The notes under the pieces were generated by a model. It made no database searches and was not told the DNA's origin. It was given only the letters and a program-made list of their open reading frames with translations. A DNA stretch of 64,000 nt from Cryptomeria japonica (taxonomy: Eukaryota; Streptophyta; Pinopsida; Cupressales; Cupressaceae): assembly GCF_030272615.1 (NCBI RefSeq), contig NC_081413.1, positions 22,880,501 through 22,944,500 of the forward strand. Direction: 5' to 3'. The stretch's first letter is position 1, and the number at the start of each line of letters is the position of its first letter. Below, in pieces: positions 44,187 through 55,129 of the stretch. The translations under genes and the position numbers were made by a program.

Positions 44187-45384
44187 TGTCTCAACAGGCA
44201 CATCCAAGACAAATCCCAAAGCAATCCCAAGGGGGAAATAGAGGGAAAAAAATTAAGTTGAAAAAAAAGGATATCTATAAGTAACATATATCCATTTTTA
44301 AAATGCCAAAAATGGATATTCGTTTCCTCAAGTGGGTATGTGTAGGATCAAGATGGGCCAAAAAGTAGCAATGGGAAAAATAAAACATGTTCTAAATTTT
44401 GCCAAACATGCCTATTAGAGTAAAAGGTATTAGTTTACTTAATTAATTAAATCATATTGATTTAATAATTAAGTCACCTTTTCTCTATTTCACTTTAGCT
44501 AAATTTAGGAAGGTAAACTTAGGAATAATAATAATTAACTCATTATTAATTATTAATTGCTTTTAGGGTTTTTCCTTTTAGGTTTGGTCTCCTTTTATAA
44601 GGATTGATCATTGCAAGAGGTTGTGATCTGCATTCAAGAAGTGTTGATTAAAAATACTAATAATCACAAGAGCGGGACATTGTAACATATGTACAAAGCA
44701 TCAATATAATATGACTAAGACATGCAACATTGGAATAAGTTGTTCCTACATATAATATAATGTCCTTGTTAAAGCTATAATATAAGCATACAATAAAAAA
44801 TTACAAGAACTTAAGTTTTCTTTTGTATAATTTAAGTAAACATGACATGTATGTGGGAATCTGATCTTAGCAATTTGCATATACATACTTCTACACTAAC
44901 ATTAACATACTCTACACTAACATTTACATATTGTTTAATATTGGGAGAACATTCTGAATAGAGTACAAGGGAAACAAAAAATATTGTAACAAGTAAATTT
45001 CCATTTTATGACATAGATGTGTGTGGTATGCGTTTGGAGATTTAAACAAAGCAAGTTGCATATGTGCATCTCCTTTAATTATATTATGCAAGGTTCATGT
45101 TAATACTTAATTCTAAACCTTGCATAGATTAGAGAATAATTCTCACCCTTTTTCCTTAAATTGATTACATTAGTGAAAGTATTCTAATACTCAATTAGAT
45201 CTTGGCATATAATTCCTCAAACAAAAATGCTAATTAAATATAGTAATAAAAATATATATATCCTTCTTATACTCCTAGCTTAAAGTGGAAGACACTTAAA
45301 GAGAGTTTATTAAAAAGACCCCTAAAGTTATAAATAATGATAATTATTATTATTTTATTTTTTAAGACAATAGTAATTAGGTAT

Positions 45385-45533
45385 AACACTTACCTAGTAA
45401 AATTTTTAACATGGTTGGTTACACAAGAGCGACACATCCTATGGTACCATGTGGCTTGGGGGGAGACTAGACCTCATGACCTCGTGCTCTACCATTGGAA
45501 GCTCTCGCCAATCGAGCTATTCTCCTAGCCCAA
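45385..45533 (-). mobile_element. tRNA-derived SINE-like segment (block B)
   Basis: On the minus strand from 45533: GGCTAGGAGAATAGCTCG, then ATTGGCGAGAGC. D-arm stem GCTC/GAGC paired; A-box-like TAGCTCGATTGG; B-box-like GGTCTAGTCTCC about 45 nt later. A tRNA-type head, no clear tail. Confidence 0.5.
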
Positions 45534-45550
45534 TAATGGCTATTATTTTA

Positions 45551-46205
45551 TTAAAATCGTTAATTCATAACAATTCATGGGATTTTCTTATAATTACTTT
45601 TTTAATTTTAGTAGATTTTGATGGATAGTTACCAATTATGTTTTGCCTGTAACATATTTTGCTAATTTTTGGTACATCAATGCACTTGATGATTTAAACC
45701 AAAAAAGACTTTGCTTGATGGTAGTTGTTGTAATGAGAATGAAATGACATTTTTTATTTCTACAAATACTTATTGAAGATTAAAGTAGAATATTAATGTT
45801 GCATATGCAAGGCTGTAAAGAAGTATTGCGGTATGCACACCATGTTTATTATTGTGGATGAAACAAATTAATCAAATAATTTTATTGTAAACAAAGTAAC
45901 CTTTTGTATCCATGTTTATTGTTGTAGATAAAATAAGGTGATTAGTGAATTGTATTAAAACCAGAGTAGATTCTCTTATTGCCTCATACATTTTCAATGA
46001 GAGTATAATCAGTGATATTCATAGCCATTTAGACATAATAGTAATCATCTTTATATTGAATGTTTACACTTCTATGTTTTCCAATCAAATATTTGTGTCA
46101 TGTGATATGCATCTATGATTCTTGGGTTATATGGACTGATAGATACCTTGATGCTATTGTTTTTTTTTTCTATGAAGTGACATATGTTTTGGAGCTATTA
46201 TTTTA
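45551..46205. mobile_element. 655-bp insertion with 12-bp target-site duplication
   Basis: GCTATTATTTTA occurs at 45539-45550 and again at 46194-46205, while block A has a single GACTATTATTTAAGC at the same place. Non-coding, with T9-10 near 46160. The long direct repeat fits target-primed or similar insertion, but family unknown. Confidence 0.6.
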
Positions 46206-46364
46206 AGCATTTATTTGTTAAATTTGTTTAATATATTGACCACTAAATCACCACTCTCCCCCTCTTAGTGGTCTAAAGTATTCCAACAAGTGGAATAGAA
46301 GAAATCTAGTTCCTTGTAGAGGACTAATAGCCTTAGGTTGATCTTGGTAGGGATACTTGTATTT

Positions 46365-46520
46365 ATGGCACGAGAAGATTCTTTAGTTGCAAAAGCCCCT
46401 CTATTTGATGGTATTGATTATGCCTTTTGGAACGTTAGAATGTAAACCTATTTAATTTCTCTACGAGTTGATGTGTGGAGTTTATTTGTAAATAGATATA
46501 GGGTTCCTACTACTATATAT
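46365..46520 (+). pseudogene. Copia gag N-terminus, truncated (block B)
   Basis: Same protein as 17247-17497 (MAREDSLVAKAPLFDGIDYA), with a stop in place of Gln after FWNVRM, and truncated earlier than in block A: at about 46520 it meets gypsy LTR sequence that lacks its first roughly 50 bp. A later deletion across the insertion point explains this. Confidence 0.75.
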
Positions 46521-48070
46521 GTATTTGGGTCTTCACCTTAGCATTTGTGCTCCTATGCCTAATGATGACTTGATTATGCTCATGTCATGCACATTTGACT
46601 TCATATCAACCTCATATATCATTAAAAACCTTATCTAGTCCCAAAATTGGGTAGGATCAAGGTGTGGCACCCTGGTCCCGCATAGCTATTGGCTAGTCGG
46701 TCGACACCTCTTTGGGATTCACAATATGGCTTCATCCCACATCCCATGGATCCTTGTCTCTGCTCGCTCTCACATTCACTAATAGGTTGAGCTTTTGGTG
46801 TAATGACATCAGTGATTCCAACAATTGGTATTAGAGCACTAGGTTATGGGCTCAAACTCTAGGAGGTCACCCTATGGTCTCCTTAAAAGAAGTTCATGGA
46901 ACCCCAGTCGATCCTAAGGGGGGATTGTTGGCTAGTCGGTCAACACCTCCTTGGGATTCATGACATGGCTTCCTCCCGCCTCCTATGGATCATTGTCTCT
47001 GGCCACTCTTTCATTCACTAATAGCTCAAGGTTTTTATGTAAGGACAATGATGATTCCAACAATAGGACTAGGGCACAATTCCTTGGTCCTCCCAATTAG
47101 GACCAGACTTTGGGCCCCTTGGCCATTTCAAAAATTGAACAAGAAATCTAGCCCCATGTCAGCTCATGTCAAAAAATTAATCTATTTTTTAACTAGTAAG
47201 TATGAAAGGAGGATTTCCCCTTCCATTTGATGAATACATACATATCTAGAAATCATATTGGTCAATCAATTCAAGGGATCAAGCATTTAAATTCAAGCGA
47301 GCAAGCAATCAATCTTCCTTCAAGCATTGGAGCAGCAATAAGGTCAAGATTCAAGTATCGGAGTTGACATTCATGTTTGATGTTTTTGAAGACTTAATAA
47401 AACTCTAATTCAATATGGAGATAAATAAAACTTGACAAGGAGGTATATCATTTGTGTTTTTCAGTCATTATTTAGAATCTCCCTCAAAAGAAGAACCTTT
47501 CCATTACTACAATTCAATAATATTTTATTTATATTTCATGGTTAAATCTAAAACTTAGGTTTGAATTAGGCAAGCACCTATTCCCAACTTATTTCCCCTT
47601 CTTTTTGTTAATAGGAAATAGGGATGGAGCTGCGATCTTCATAATAAGCATTATTTGAAATGACGAATCGATCCCCCATTGGAGTGTGAAAAGTTTGGAG
47701 GACCAAGGTGACCATGACCACGGTTCCAACATTTTAGGATTGTTTTTAGGGAATAGGTTTGAATCTACTTACATTGCTAAGATCTAGGTTTGTGGCTCAA
47801 TCCCGCAACTATATCTTACTGTTTATGCATCTCTACTTCAATTTACAACACTTTTACCCTAATTTCAATAATTTAACTTACAAAAGAGGATTTATTAATT
47901 CACATCAACAAACCCCGCCAATCCAATCAAAATTATTAGTCCTAATTCTTATTGGTTTGTGACTAGATCTATTGAATTGGAACGCTCTTTTGAATATAAT
48001 GGTCTTAAGTCACAAATTAGTTGTTTCATTCTTCTATGGTGAAAAACCTAGTTAATTTTTCACCATTACA
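46521..48070 (+). mobile_element. Gypsy-type LTR (TGTGGCATCC family), block B, 5' end deleted
   Basis: Homologous to 17540-18283 and, at its start and end, to the LTR at 61574-62845. Ends CACCATTACA at 48070, followed by a primer site TGGTGAGCCCGAC. Carries TRIM-2 at 46687-47062. Together with the leader at 48071-48236 and 56336 onward it is the left end of a gypsy element that was split by the 48237-56330 insertion. Confidence 0.75.
46687..47062 (+). mobile_element. TRIM-2, block B copy
   Basis: 376 bp. Two 137-bp LTRs (46687-46823, 46926-47062) with a 102-bp interior. Primer site ATTGGTATTAGAGCAC at 46824-46839; purine tract TAAGGGGGGAT before the right LTR. Flanks ATAGC (46682-46686) and ATAGG (47063-47067) are the target duplication with one change. 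Same insertion as 17703-18071. Confidence 0.9.
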
Positions 48071-48073
48071 TTT

Positions 48074-48090
48074 TGGTGAGCCCGACTCAT
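48074..48090 (+). other. Primer-binding site of the block B gypsy element
   Basis: TGGTGAGCCCGACTCAT starts three bases after the LTR end. The equivalent at 62849 is TGGTGAACCCGACGTGAAC. tRNA not assigned. Confidence 0.6.
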
Positions 48091-48236
48091 TACACCTGCA
48101 ATTATCATTTTTGTTTTTAGATATGAGTGTTTATGCAATTTCAAATTCAAATTTACATTTGCAAGTTTAAATTTTCATGAAATTTTAAAATTTAGAGGTT
48201 AAATTCACAAAAACCCTAATTTTTAATTCTAAAATT

Positions 48237-49437
48237 TGTTACTACTTATCAAATTGCCATTAGTTTTATATCCAAAGTCATTCTATATACTCTAGTCAGT
48301 TACTACTACCGAAATATTTAGTCAGTATGAACAGTCTAGTCGGTTACAGAAGGAAAACAGTCACAAAGCCCAGTATACACCGACCTGTCTACCGAGTGTT
48401 ATTTCATGTCTACCGAGTAGTAAAGATAATGCACTGAGTTGATATACACTAAGTGAAACGTGTTACTAGATTCATTGAACCTGGACACACATATGAAAAC
48501 GTGTTACAAGATCGAGGCACATAGAACTGTTATTGCATTGGAAATTGCACATATAGATTTTGTATAATTTTGAGGTCATCTAACCAATGAAATATTTTGC
48601 ATGGTTATTCATTTGAGAAATCATGTTTGTAAGATCGAAGCAATGAATCAGATCACCGACATAAGAAATCTATTTATACAGCATGAATTTAGGGTTAGAG
48701 ACATATGTGAATGAGAGAAATGTGTGTGCATATGTGTATGAAGCAAGACTTATGTGATACATGAGAAATCACAGAGTATTCTAACGGTTACAGAGACACA
48801 GAGGTCACCGAGAAGGTTTTTAGAGAACAGTCAAAGAACAGAGTAAACAGAAGGGTTTACCGAGTTACTTTATGAGTCACCGAGGTATGCTATAGGCAAG
48901 GTAATCTTATTTTGAGCACATAGAATCTGCTACAACATTTTAGATGTAAAGTTGCAGATATTTGTAAAGTCTTATTGTAATATTTTGAAGTTGTAAGAGA
49001 AACCTTTAATAGGGTAAAAGACTCTAATCAAGTCTATAAATTTTAAAGCCTCTAACCAGGTGCAACATTTATATAAAGTGTTGTAAAATCCTTTAGCAAG
49101 GTAGATCTAACAGATCTTGTTACTCCTAACAGGGTAAGCTATCAGAAATAGCTAAATATGTAGCTCTAACCGAGGACTCTTTATTATTGCAGTAGTGAAG
49201 TTGTGGGTGCCATCCCCACTCCAGTTTTTCTCTCTAACCAAGAGTTTCTGCGTAACCAAAATATATGTGTTATGGAGTGAATCATGTATGATTGTTACTT
49301 ATTTGTTTTAGCTTTATGTTATGTTACAACAGTTTTTGGTTTATGCATAACAGTAAAGATATTGTTGATAAAAGGATTTGAAGTGCTGATTCACACCTCC
49401 CCTCTCAATACATTAGCTTTCCATATTGGGCCTAACA
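48237..49437 (+). mobile_element. 5' LTR of the pol-less element
   Basis: 1201 bp, TGTTACTACT...GGGCCTAACA. The words CACCGAG and TACCGAG recur through the LTR. The right end has CCTCCCCTCTCAATACATTAG, resembling other copia LTR ends here. Confidence 0.93.
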
Positions 49438-49439
49438 AT

Positions 49440-49451
49440 TGGTATCAAAGC
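49440..49451 (+). other. Primer-binding site (initiator Met tRNA type)
   Basis: TGGTATCAAAGC, two bases after the LTR; one mismatch to the canonical TGGTATCAGAGC of plant copia elements. Confidence 0.85.
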
Positions 49452-49499
49452 TTGAATCTTGGAAAAGGGTTTAACTGCCTAAAGAGAAATATCTTATCA

Positions 49500-50786
49500 A
49501 TGGAAGGCTACAAACAATCTCGGAGGATTGTGTATCTGCAAGAAGAATTTGATCATGCTAATTAAGTGATTGTAGACATGCAAAGGCAAATGCAAAAATC
49601 TCTGAAAGTGAGAAGAAGATTATCTGATGATTTGCAGGACTCTCAAGAGTTAGTGGAACAAATTGAGACATCATCTGAGAACAATATGTCTGAAGAGACT
49701 GAAGAAATGATTGGACAATTGAAAGAAAGGAACAAAGCACTGGCTGATCAACTAAAAGAAATGAAAAGAGAACATGGACATTTCAACACACAGATGACTG
49801 AAAATTTTGATGCATTGAGGACAACTGAGGACAAAGTAAGAGATCTAGAAAGAGAGAAAGAACAACTGGAAGCTTTAGTATCTAATAAGGATGATGAAAT
49901 CATAAGGTTGACTGGGATTCAACAAAATCTGTTAGATCAACTAGGTTATGCACATCATGAAGCAAATCTGAAAGATGATGAGAATCAAGCATTGAAACTT
50001 GAAGTATCAAGGTTGAGCAATGAAGTTGAAACAGAGAAGAAATCCAATGAAACACTGAAGAAGAGTTATGAAGCATCAAAGATGTTGGATGACCAACTGA
50101 ATACAAGACGACCCTACAAAGAAGGAGGACTCGGTTACAAAGGAAAAGACTCTACCAAGAAGGGAATCTACACTACCGAGAGAGGAGAATCATCAAAGCA
50201 AGATGGAATCAAGACGAACATCAAAAGAAAGAAGCCTATTTGAAACTACTGTGGAAATCAAGGTCATACTGCCAACATGTGTCAAACCAGAAAAGGTAAG
50301 CAACTGAATGCCACTAAGACCAATGGTTATTGTTACAATTGCAATAAATATGGTCACACATCTAATCAATGTAGGACAAAGTCTGTTAACAATTATCAGA
50401 AGGAAAAATTCAAAGGGTTTTGTAAAAACTGCAATAGATATGGACATAGTACCGAGAAGTGTTGGTTTAAGCAAAAGAACCACATGTGGTCTGCACACCG
50501 AGAAAATACTAGAGGTTACCGAACTCACACAGATCCTTACTGACAATATTTTGTAGTACCATGGGATTACAATACAAGGATATGGTGTGAATGTTGTGGA
50601 AGATATGGACATATAAGTGCCAACTACTTTATAAGGTTTGGAATGAACAACTGAAGATCATGGAAAAATCCTGGTATGGCATGTTTTCATTGTCACAAAG
50701 TTGGACACTTGGCTGGAGATTGTAGAGATCAACCTAGAGAAGACACTGAGGAAATAAAAGAGAAATTAAAGATGATTTGGAGATAG
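49500..50786 (+). pseudogene. Gag-like protein with coiled coil and five CCHC zinc knuckles
   Basis: Likely start ATG 49500 (MEGYKQSRRIVYLQ). One continuous frame runs to 50786, interrupted by stops at 49563, 50241, 50541, about 50655 and 50784. Residues about 20-210 are a charged coiled coil (QLKERNKALADQLKEMKRE, DLEREKEQLEALVSNKDDE). Then come five knuckles: NYCGNQGHTANMC (its first Cys is the stop at 50241), CYNCNKYGHTSNQC, CKNCNRYGHSTEKC, CECCGRYGHISANY (last Cys lost) and CFHCHKVGHLAGDC. Ordinary copia Gag has one or two. It lacks the usual UBN2 capsid motif, so whether it forms particles is unknown; nucleic-acid binding is a safe inference. Confidence 0.82.
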
Positions 50787-51403
50787 AAGGAAATTGTGTC
50801 AAATAAAGAAAGCACCTTACCTATCAAGTTAGGTGCTCCCACTCCAAATTAATTGGTAAAGGTATGAAGGGACTGCATTCTCACAAGGTTAAATCTTAAA
50901 CAGATCCTATTTTAGTATGTACTAAATTCAAAATCTGCATAGTAAGATGTAGTAGTAAGTTTGAAATTCTATCAAAGTCTTTTGGAGCACTTTACAGGAA
51001 ATCTATCAAGTCGGTGAATTCAGGAAGCCTGTCAAGTCGGTATATGAAGGAAATTTGGTTACTCAGTTAAAGCGCAAAAAGGGAAAGAAAGTTAAGTAGA
51101 ACTGAGTGCATTTAATGTCTTTGACCTAACTTGCATGGAGCCCGATAAGGTTTATGATGTACTTAAAGAATTCTTTGAGTTCATTTTCATTCACCAAGTT
51201 TTCGAGAAGGAGAGCAGAGTGAATCAAGGTGATCAAACCATCTTCAAAGAGAAATCTAAGGTATTTACATCAAATCTCATTGCATTGCTAAGCTAGTTTA
51301 CCAAACTCATTAAGTTGTTATTATCTACTGAGTGTGAAGCGTCTGTCATTTGTTAAGTTCTCAAACCCTAAGGTTTCTGTGTCAATTTTTATCTGAAATC
51401 AAA
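50787..51403 (+). mobile_element. Spacer between Gag and the long ORF
   Basis: No domain recognised. No protease DSG/DTG motif found here, where copia elements have one. A short frame upstream of the long ORF (51350) is in phase with it. Confidence 0.55.
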
Positions 51404-54400
51404 ATGGCACCTAAGACCCAAGACCCCATTGTTGTCAAGAATGTAGAGAAGCCCTCACTAAAATACTCTTTGACTCCCAAAATTGCATCTGAACCAGATG
51501 ACAAAACTGCCTTTTCACTCATCTCGGATCAAGTCTTGTTAGTCGAGGATGTGAGATTCTTCACCAAATGTCGTGTTGAAGAACTCGGTCATGTTGAGAT
51601 CAAAGATGCATATGATGAATTGTGCACAGATGGTAAAATGGATAGCAAGTATGAGCACATCAAAATCAAGGGATTGATTGAAGCCCTAACCTATCCCCGT
51701 GTGTTCAAATCCTAGTGGGTCAAGTTTGTACTAAGCTGAGTGCATGATGATTTCATGTGGCTACAAGAGTAACCGTTTAAGATTACTAAAGAAATCATTC
51801 ATTTGATCACCAGTTATCCTATCTATGATCATGCCCGAGCATAGAAAATGATATCATAGAAGGAATTGATCAATTTGACTGGAGTAGAATCTGATTGCAG
51901 AGGTCTGAAGTTGAACAATGTCATTGATCCTGAACTCAAATTTGCCATTAGAGTAATTGGTTACTGTTTCTTCCAATCAACAAGGGAAAATAGTGTACCC
52001 TGTGCAACAGTGGACTTACCATACAAAATTGTTAAGAAAAGCATGAAAATTGACTTGTGTGAAGTATTGTTGAAGAACTTTTTTGAAAATCTAAAGACAA
52101 TCAGGAAGCCGAAGAAGAACAACTCGACAAATACTCTAAAATTTGGATCACTACTTGTATGTATGTTTTTCTACTTTGAGAAGTTTTTTCCAACAGTCGG
52201 TAAAGTTGTTTGGGAACTACACCAACCAATCACCCATCAGATCAATGACTTCATCAAGAAGTTGGGTGATAACTTTAATGATATAATGGATGATTACTTC
52301 AGCAAATTCCAAGAGAAAATGCATAACAGGTACCGGATTCCACCCCAGCTAGTAGAAAAATACAAAGATGAAATATGTTTTGAAGTCTATACCAATTACT
52401 GTTATGTGAATGTTGTGGAACCGAGGACTCAATCTTTGCCACCTATGGGTTATGAGATTGATATTGATATCACATAATAACAAATCGATGCATTTTTGAC
52501 ACTACCAAGGCATACTACCGAGCTGAGGTATGGATCCTATGAAGAGGTGAAAGAAAAAGTAAAGATGAGCATTGTAGTACCCAAAGCTACAAGGAAGGCA
52601 TCAAAGATGATTAAGGCATTAACTGAGAAATTCGGAGAAGAGTCTTCCTCCACACCTATCAAAGGCATTCTAGCCATCACTGAAGAGGAGACAGAAGCCC
52701 AAGAAGCAACCATAACACTTAGCACCGAATTGCCTAAGGGAAAAGTGTTGAAGAGAAAGAAATAGGACACTTAATGGCCCTACCGACTCCTCCAACAAAG
52801 AGACCTAACACAAGGGCATCTTCTACATCACCGAGTAAGAAACAAAAGACTGTTGTCATTCCTAAGGTAACTAGAACTTACAAGAAATCTACTCGGAGAC
52901 TCATTTTGCCAAAAGAGTCGAGTGATACCGAATCTGAAGATGCAAGTAAATTTCAGATTGTGAAAAGCAAGAAGGTAGATGTACATAGTGTAGAAAATTT
53001 TTGTAATAATCTGAAGGAATATGGTGGATTTGGTGGATTTATATTTGTCAAATATGAATCCAGATCTGTTGATGAAAAGAGGCAAATTGAAGAAGCTGTC
53101 ATTTGCACACTTCTAAAATTCTGAGTGGTCCCATTAGAAGTATGTAATTCTATTCCTAAGGAATTATATGCACATATTGAAACTAGATGGCAATATGCCC
53201 TAGACTCAAAGAAACAAATCAGAGAAAGAAGTCTGGTGCATCTCTTTCCTGATATGTCGGTTGATGAAATAAAAGAACATCTGACAAACAGCCAAACACA
53301 ATTTACAGTAAAACAAAAGGCCTTGAAATTGATGAATGGCCTGTATATAGAAGTGGAGAAGGAAACAAAAGAGAAATGGCAGGACATCTTTCAAAGAAAG
53401 AATGCTGGTGAACAATCTACAGTGGATATAGTCGATGTCATCGACCAAGAGCCTAATGTCACTGAGCAAGACCTTGCTGACACCATTCAAATAGATGAAG
53501 ATATCATGGATGCAGAGGCACCTGAACAAGAAATGATAGAAGGCAATGCTTATGCAAAACTTGTCTCCAGTGAATCTGTTTTGGAACAAGTTCAGCCTTA
53601 CCCACCGATCAATCAACCTGCTACAACTGAAGCTCCTTAGGATACGGATGAAGGCACCGAAGGTCAAAAGTCTACAACAGAAGGTACTTCACAAGAACAA
53701 ACCTCTCAAGCACCTTTTAGCACGGAAAATGTTACAGTTGAGACACCAAGCACGAAGACACCGAAGGACACTACCGATGCTAAAGAAACTGACCAAAGTG
53801 TTGTCTCTATGGAGCAACCTACCGAGGGTCCTCAAGCCTCTCAAGCTATTGTAGTGGTTCACTCGGTGAAAGGTAAAGAAAAGAAGTTGAAAAAGCATAG
53901 TTTCAAAATAGATTTATCGAAACCAATGGTGTTGCCCAATGTAGACATCTCCAAATTGAAAGGGAAAGCACTCACTGAATTCGATGAACTCTGCAAGGCA
54001 AAGGCCGAACAGGAGAAGCAACTGGCCATAAAAAAGAAGAATAAAGTACTTCAGAAGGTAAAGACCTTACTATCAGATATGCTACCTTCAGCTACAGTAT
54101 CAACCGATGTAGCCATCCATATTCAATTGGATGAACTACTAAATCAGATTGAGATATCTAGAGTAGATGCATCCAAATACTTGAGCAAACTAAAAGACAA
54201 GGAGCTAACTGCTAAAATGATAGAGGAAGTACAGAAATCCATTGTTGTTGGCAAGGTAAAACTTGTCAAATTTATTGCTGAGTTGTCCCCTCAACTCAAG
54301 CACATTCTTTCATAATTTTAGAAACTTTGTACATTTTTTTTATTCATTAAGGACATTAAGAATAAAACAGAAGCAATTGAGAAAGAGATCACCGATCTCT

Positions 54401-54762
54401 CAAATAAGTTGACCCCAGAGCCCAATTCAGTTCAAAATTTTTATACTAAGCTACAACAGCTCATGGCTCAACAATTGAAACTAAGGAATGAAGAACACAA
54501 GATCGGGATGGATATAATGACACTTCAAACATTATTCCTTCCTCATCTTTCATCTGTTCAAGAACAACTCAACCGAGCCACTTACCTCTCTACTACACAT
54601 GAGGGAAGCACTTTAGATGGCTTAATTTCATTATTGGCTGATATTAATGCACAAAATTCTTTAATGGATAGTGTAAAGGATGCACTCTTTGTCGCTCTCA
54701 CTAAAGCCAAGACAAAGTATAGATCCATTTTTTATCAGTTGCCACCTCCAAATGGTAACTAA
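51404..54762 (+). pseudogene. Long ORF of unknown function in the pol-less element
   Basis: Start at MAPKTQDPIVVKNVEKP (51404). The frame is continuous to about 52765 except for stops at 51713, 51737, 51770, 51842, 51857, 52475 and 52763; then one frameshift (52765-52800), and again continuous to 54762 with stops at 53122, 53638, 54313 and 54319. Together about 1100 codons. The N-terminal half (to about residue 355) looks globular (VKFAIRVIGYCFF..., FGSLLVCMFFYFEKFFPTVGKVVWELHQP) and resembles what is annotated as putative plant transposon protein; this is from memory. The rest is basic/acidic low complexity, then a helical C-terminus (LPNVDISKLKGKALTEFDEL, QQLMAQQLKLRNEEHKIGMD). No polymerase, integrase or protease motif. 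Function unknown. Confidence 0.75.
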
Positions 54763-55114
54763 ATTTTGATGTTTGTCAAAAAGGGGGAGTATATCATCAG
54801 AGTATATATAGCATCAAAGTACACAAGGGGAGTGTATAGTATTCAAAGTATCAAACAACTGGAGTGTAGTATACAGGGGGAGTATACCGAGCAGAATGAG
54901 TAGAATAAGCAGAGTATCCAAGAGTAGTGAATCAAGTATTGATCACCGAGCACACAAAATTAGAGTTTTGTATAGCATATTGATAAGGGGGGTATATTTG
55001 ATTATACTATTTCATTGACTAATGTATATACTATATGTTTAGTCAAATTTTGTAAAGTATACAGATTTTTGAGTAATGACTTTGAAAGTAGTTTTGTCAA
55101 ACATCTTAACTAAT
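54763..55114 (+). mobile_element. 3' non-coding region of the pol-less element
   Basis: Repeated phrases of GGGGGAGTATA type (54782-54900) and CACCGAGCA; no ORF. Confidence 0.6.
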
Positions 55115-55129
55115 GTCAAAAGGGGAGAT
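55115..55129 (+). other. Polypurine tract of the pol-less element
   Basis: GTCAAAAGGGGAGAT directly before the 3' LTR. A similar AAAAAGGGGGAGTATA is found at 54777-54792, just after the long ORF. Confidence 0.8.

Larger units (their letters stand above)
43863..44196 (+). mobile_element. TRIM-1, block B copy: miniature LTR retrotransposon with tRNA-like LTRs
   Basis: 334 bp. LTRs 43863-43997 and 44062-44196 (135 bp each), internal region 64 bp. Perfect 5-bp target duplication GGCAC (43858-43862 and 44197-44201). The primer-site region is TGCTATCAAAGAAAGGTCC (43998-44016), a decayed initiator-Met match; the purine tract AAGAGGGGG lies right before the right LTR. This copy keeps the better tRNA-like sequences. 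Confidence 0.92.
44202..46288 (+). mobile_element. Copia-type LTR, block B copy, with insertions
   Basis: Collinear with 15764-17170 and ends TATTCCAACA at 46288. Promoter-like TTTTATAAGGATTG at 44593. About 345 bp between 44605 and 44940 are absent from A. A 655-bp insertion (45551-46205) and a SINE-like segment are listed separately. Confidence 0.6.

Noticed and set aside
52537-53667. Minus-strand open frames opposite the long ORF
   Set aside because: Shadows of the plus-strand coding sequence; hydrophobic compositions typical of antisense of Lys/Glu-rich protein.
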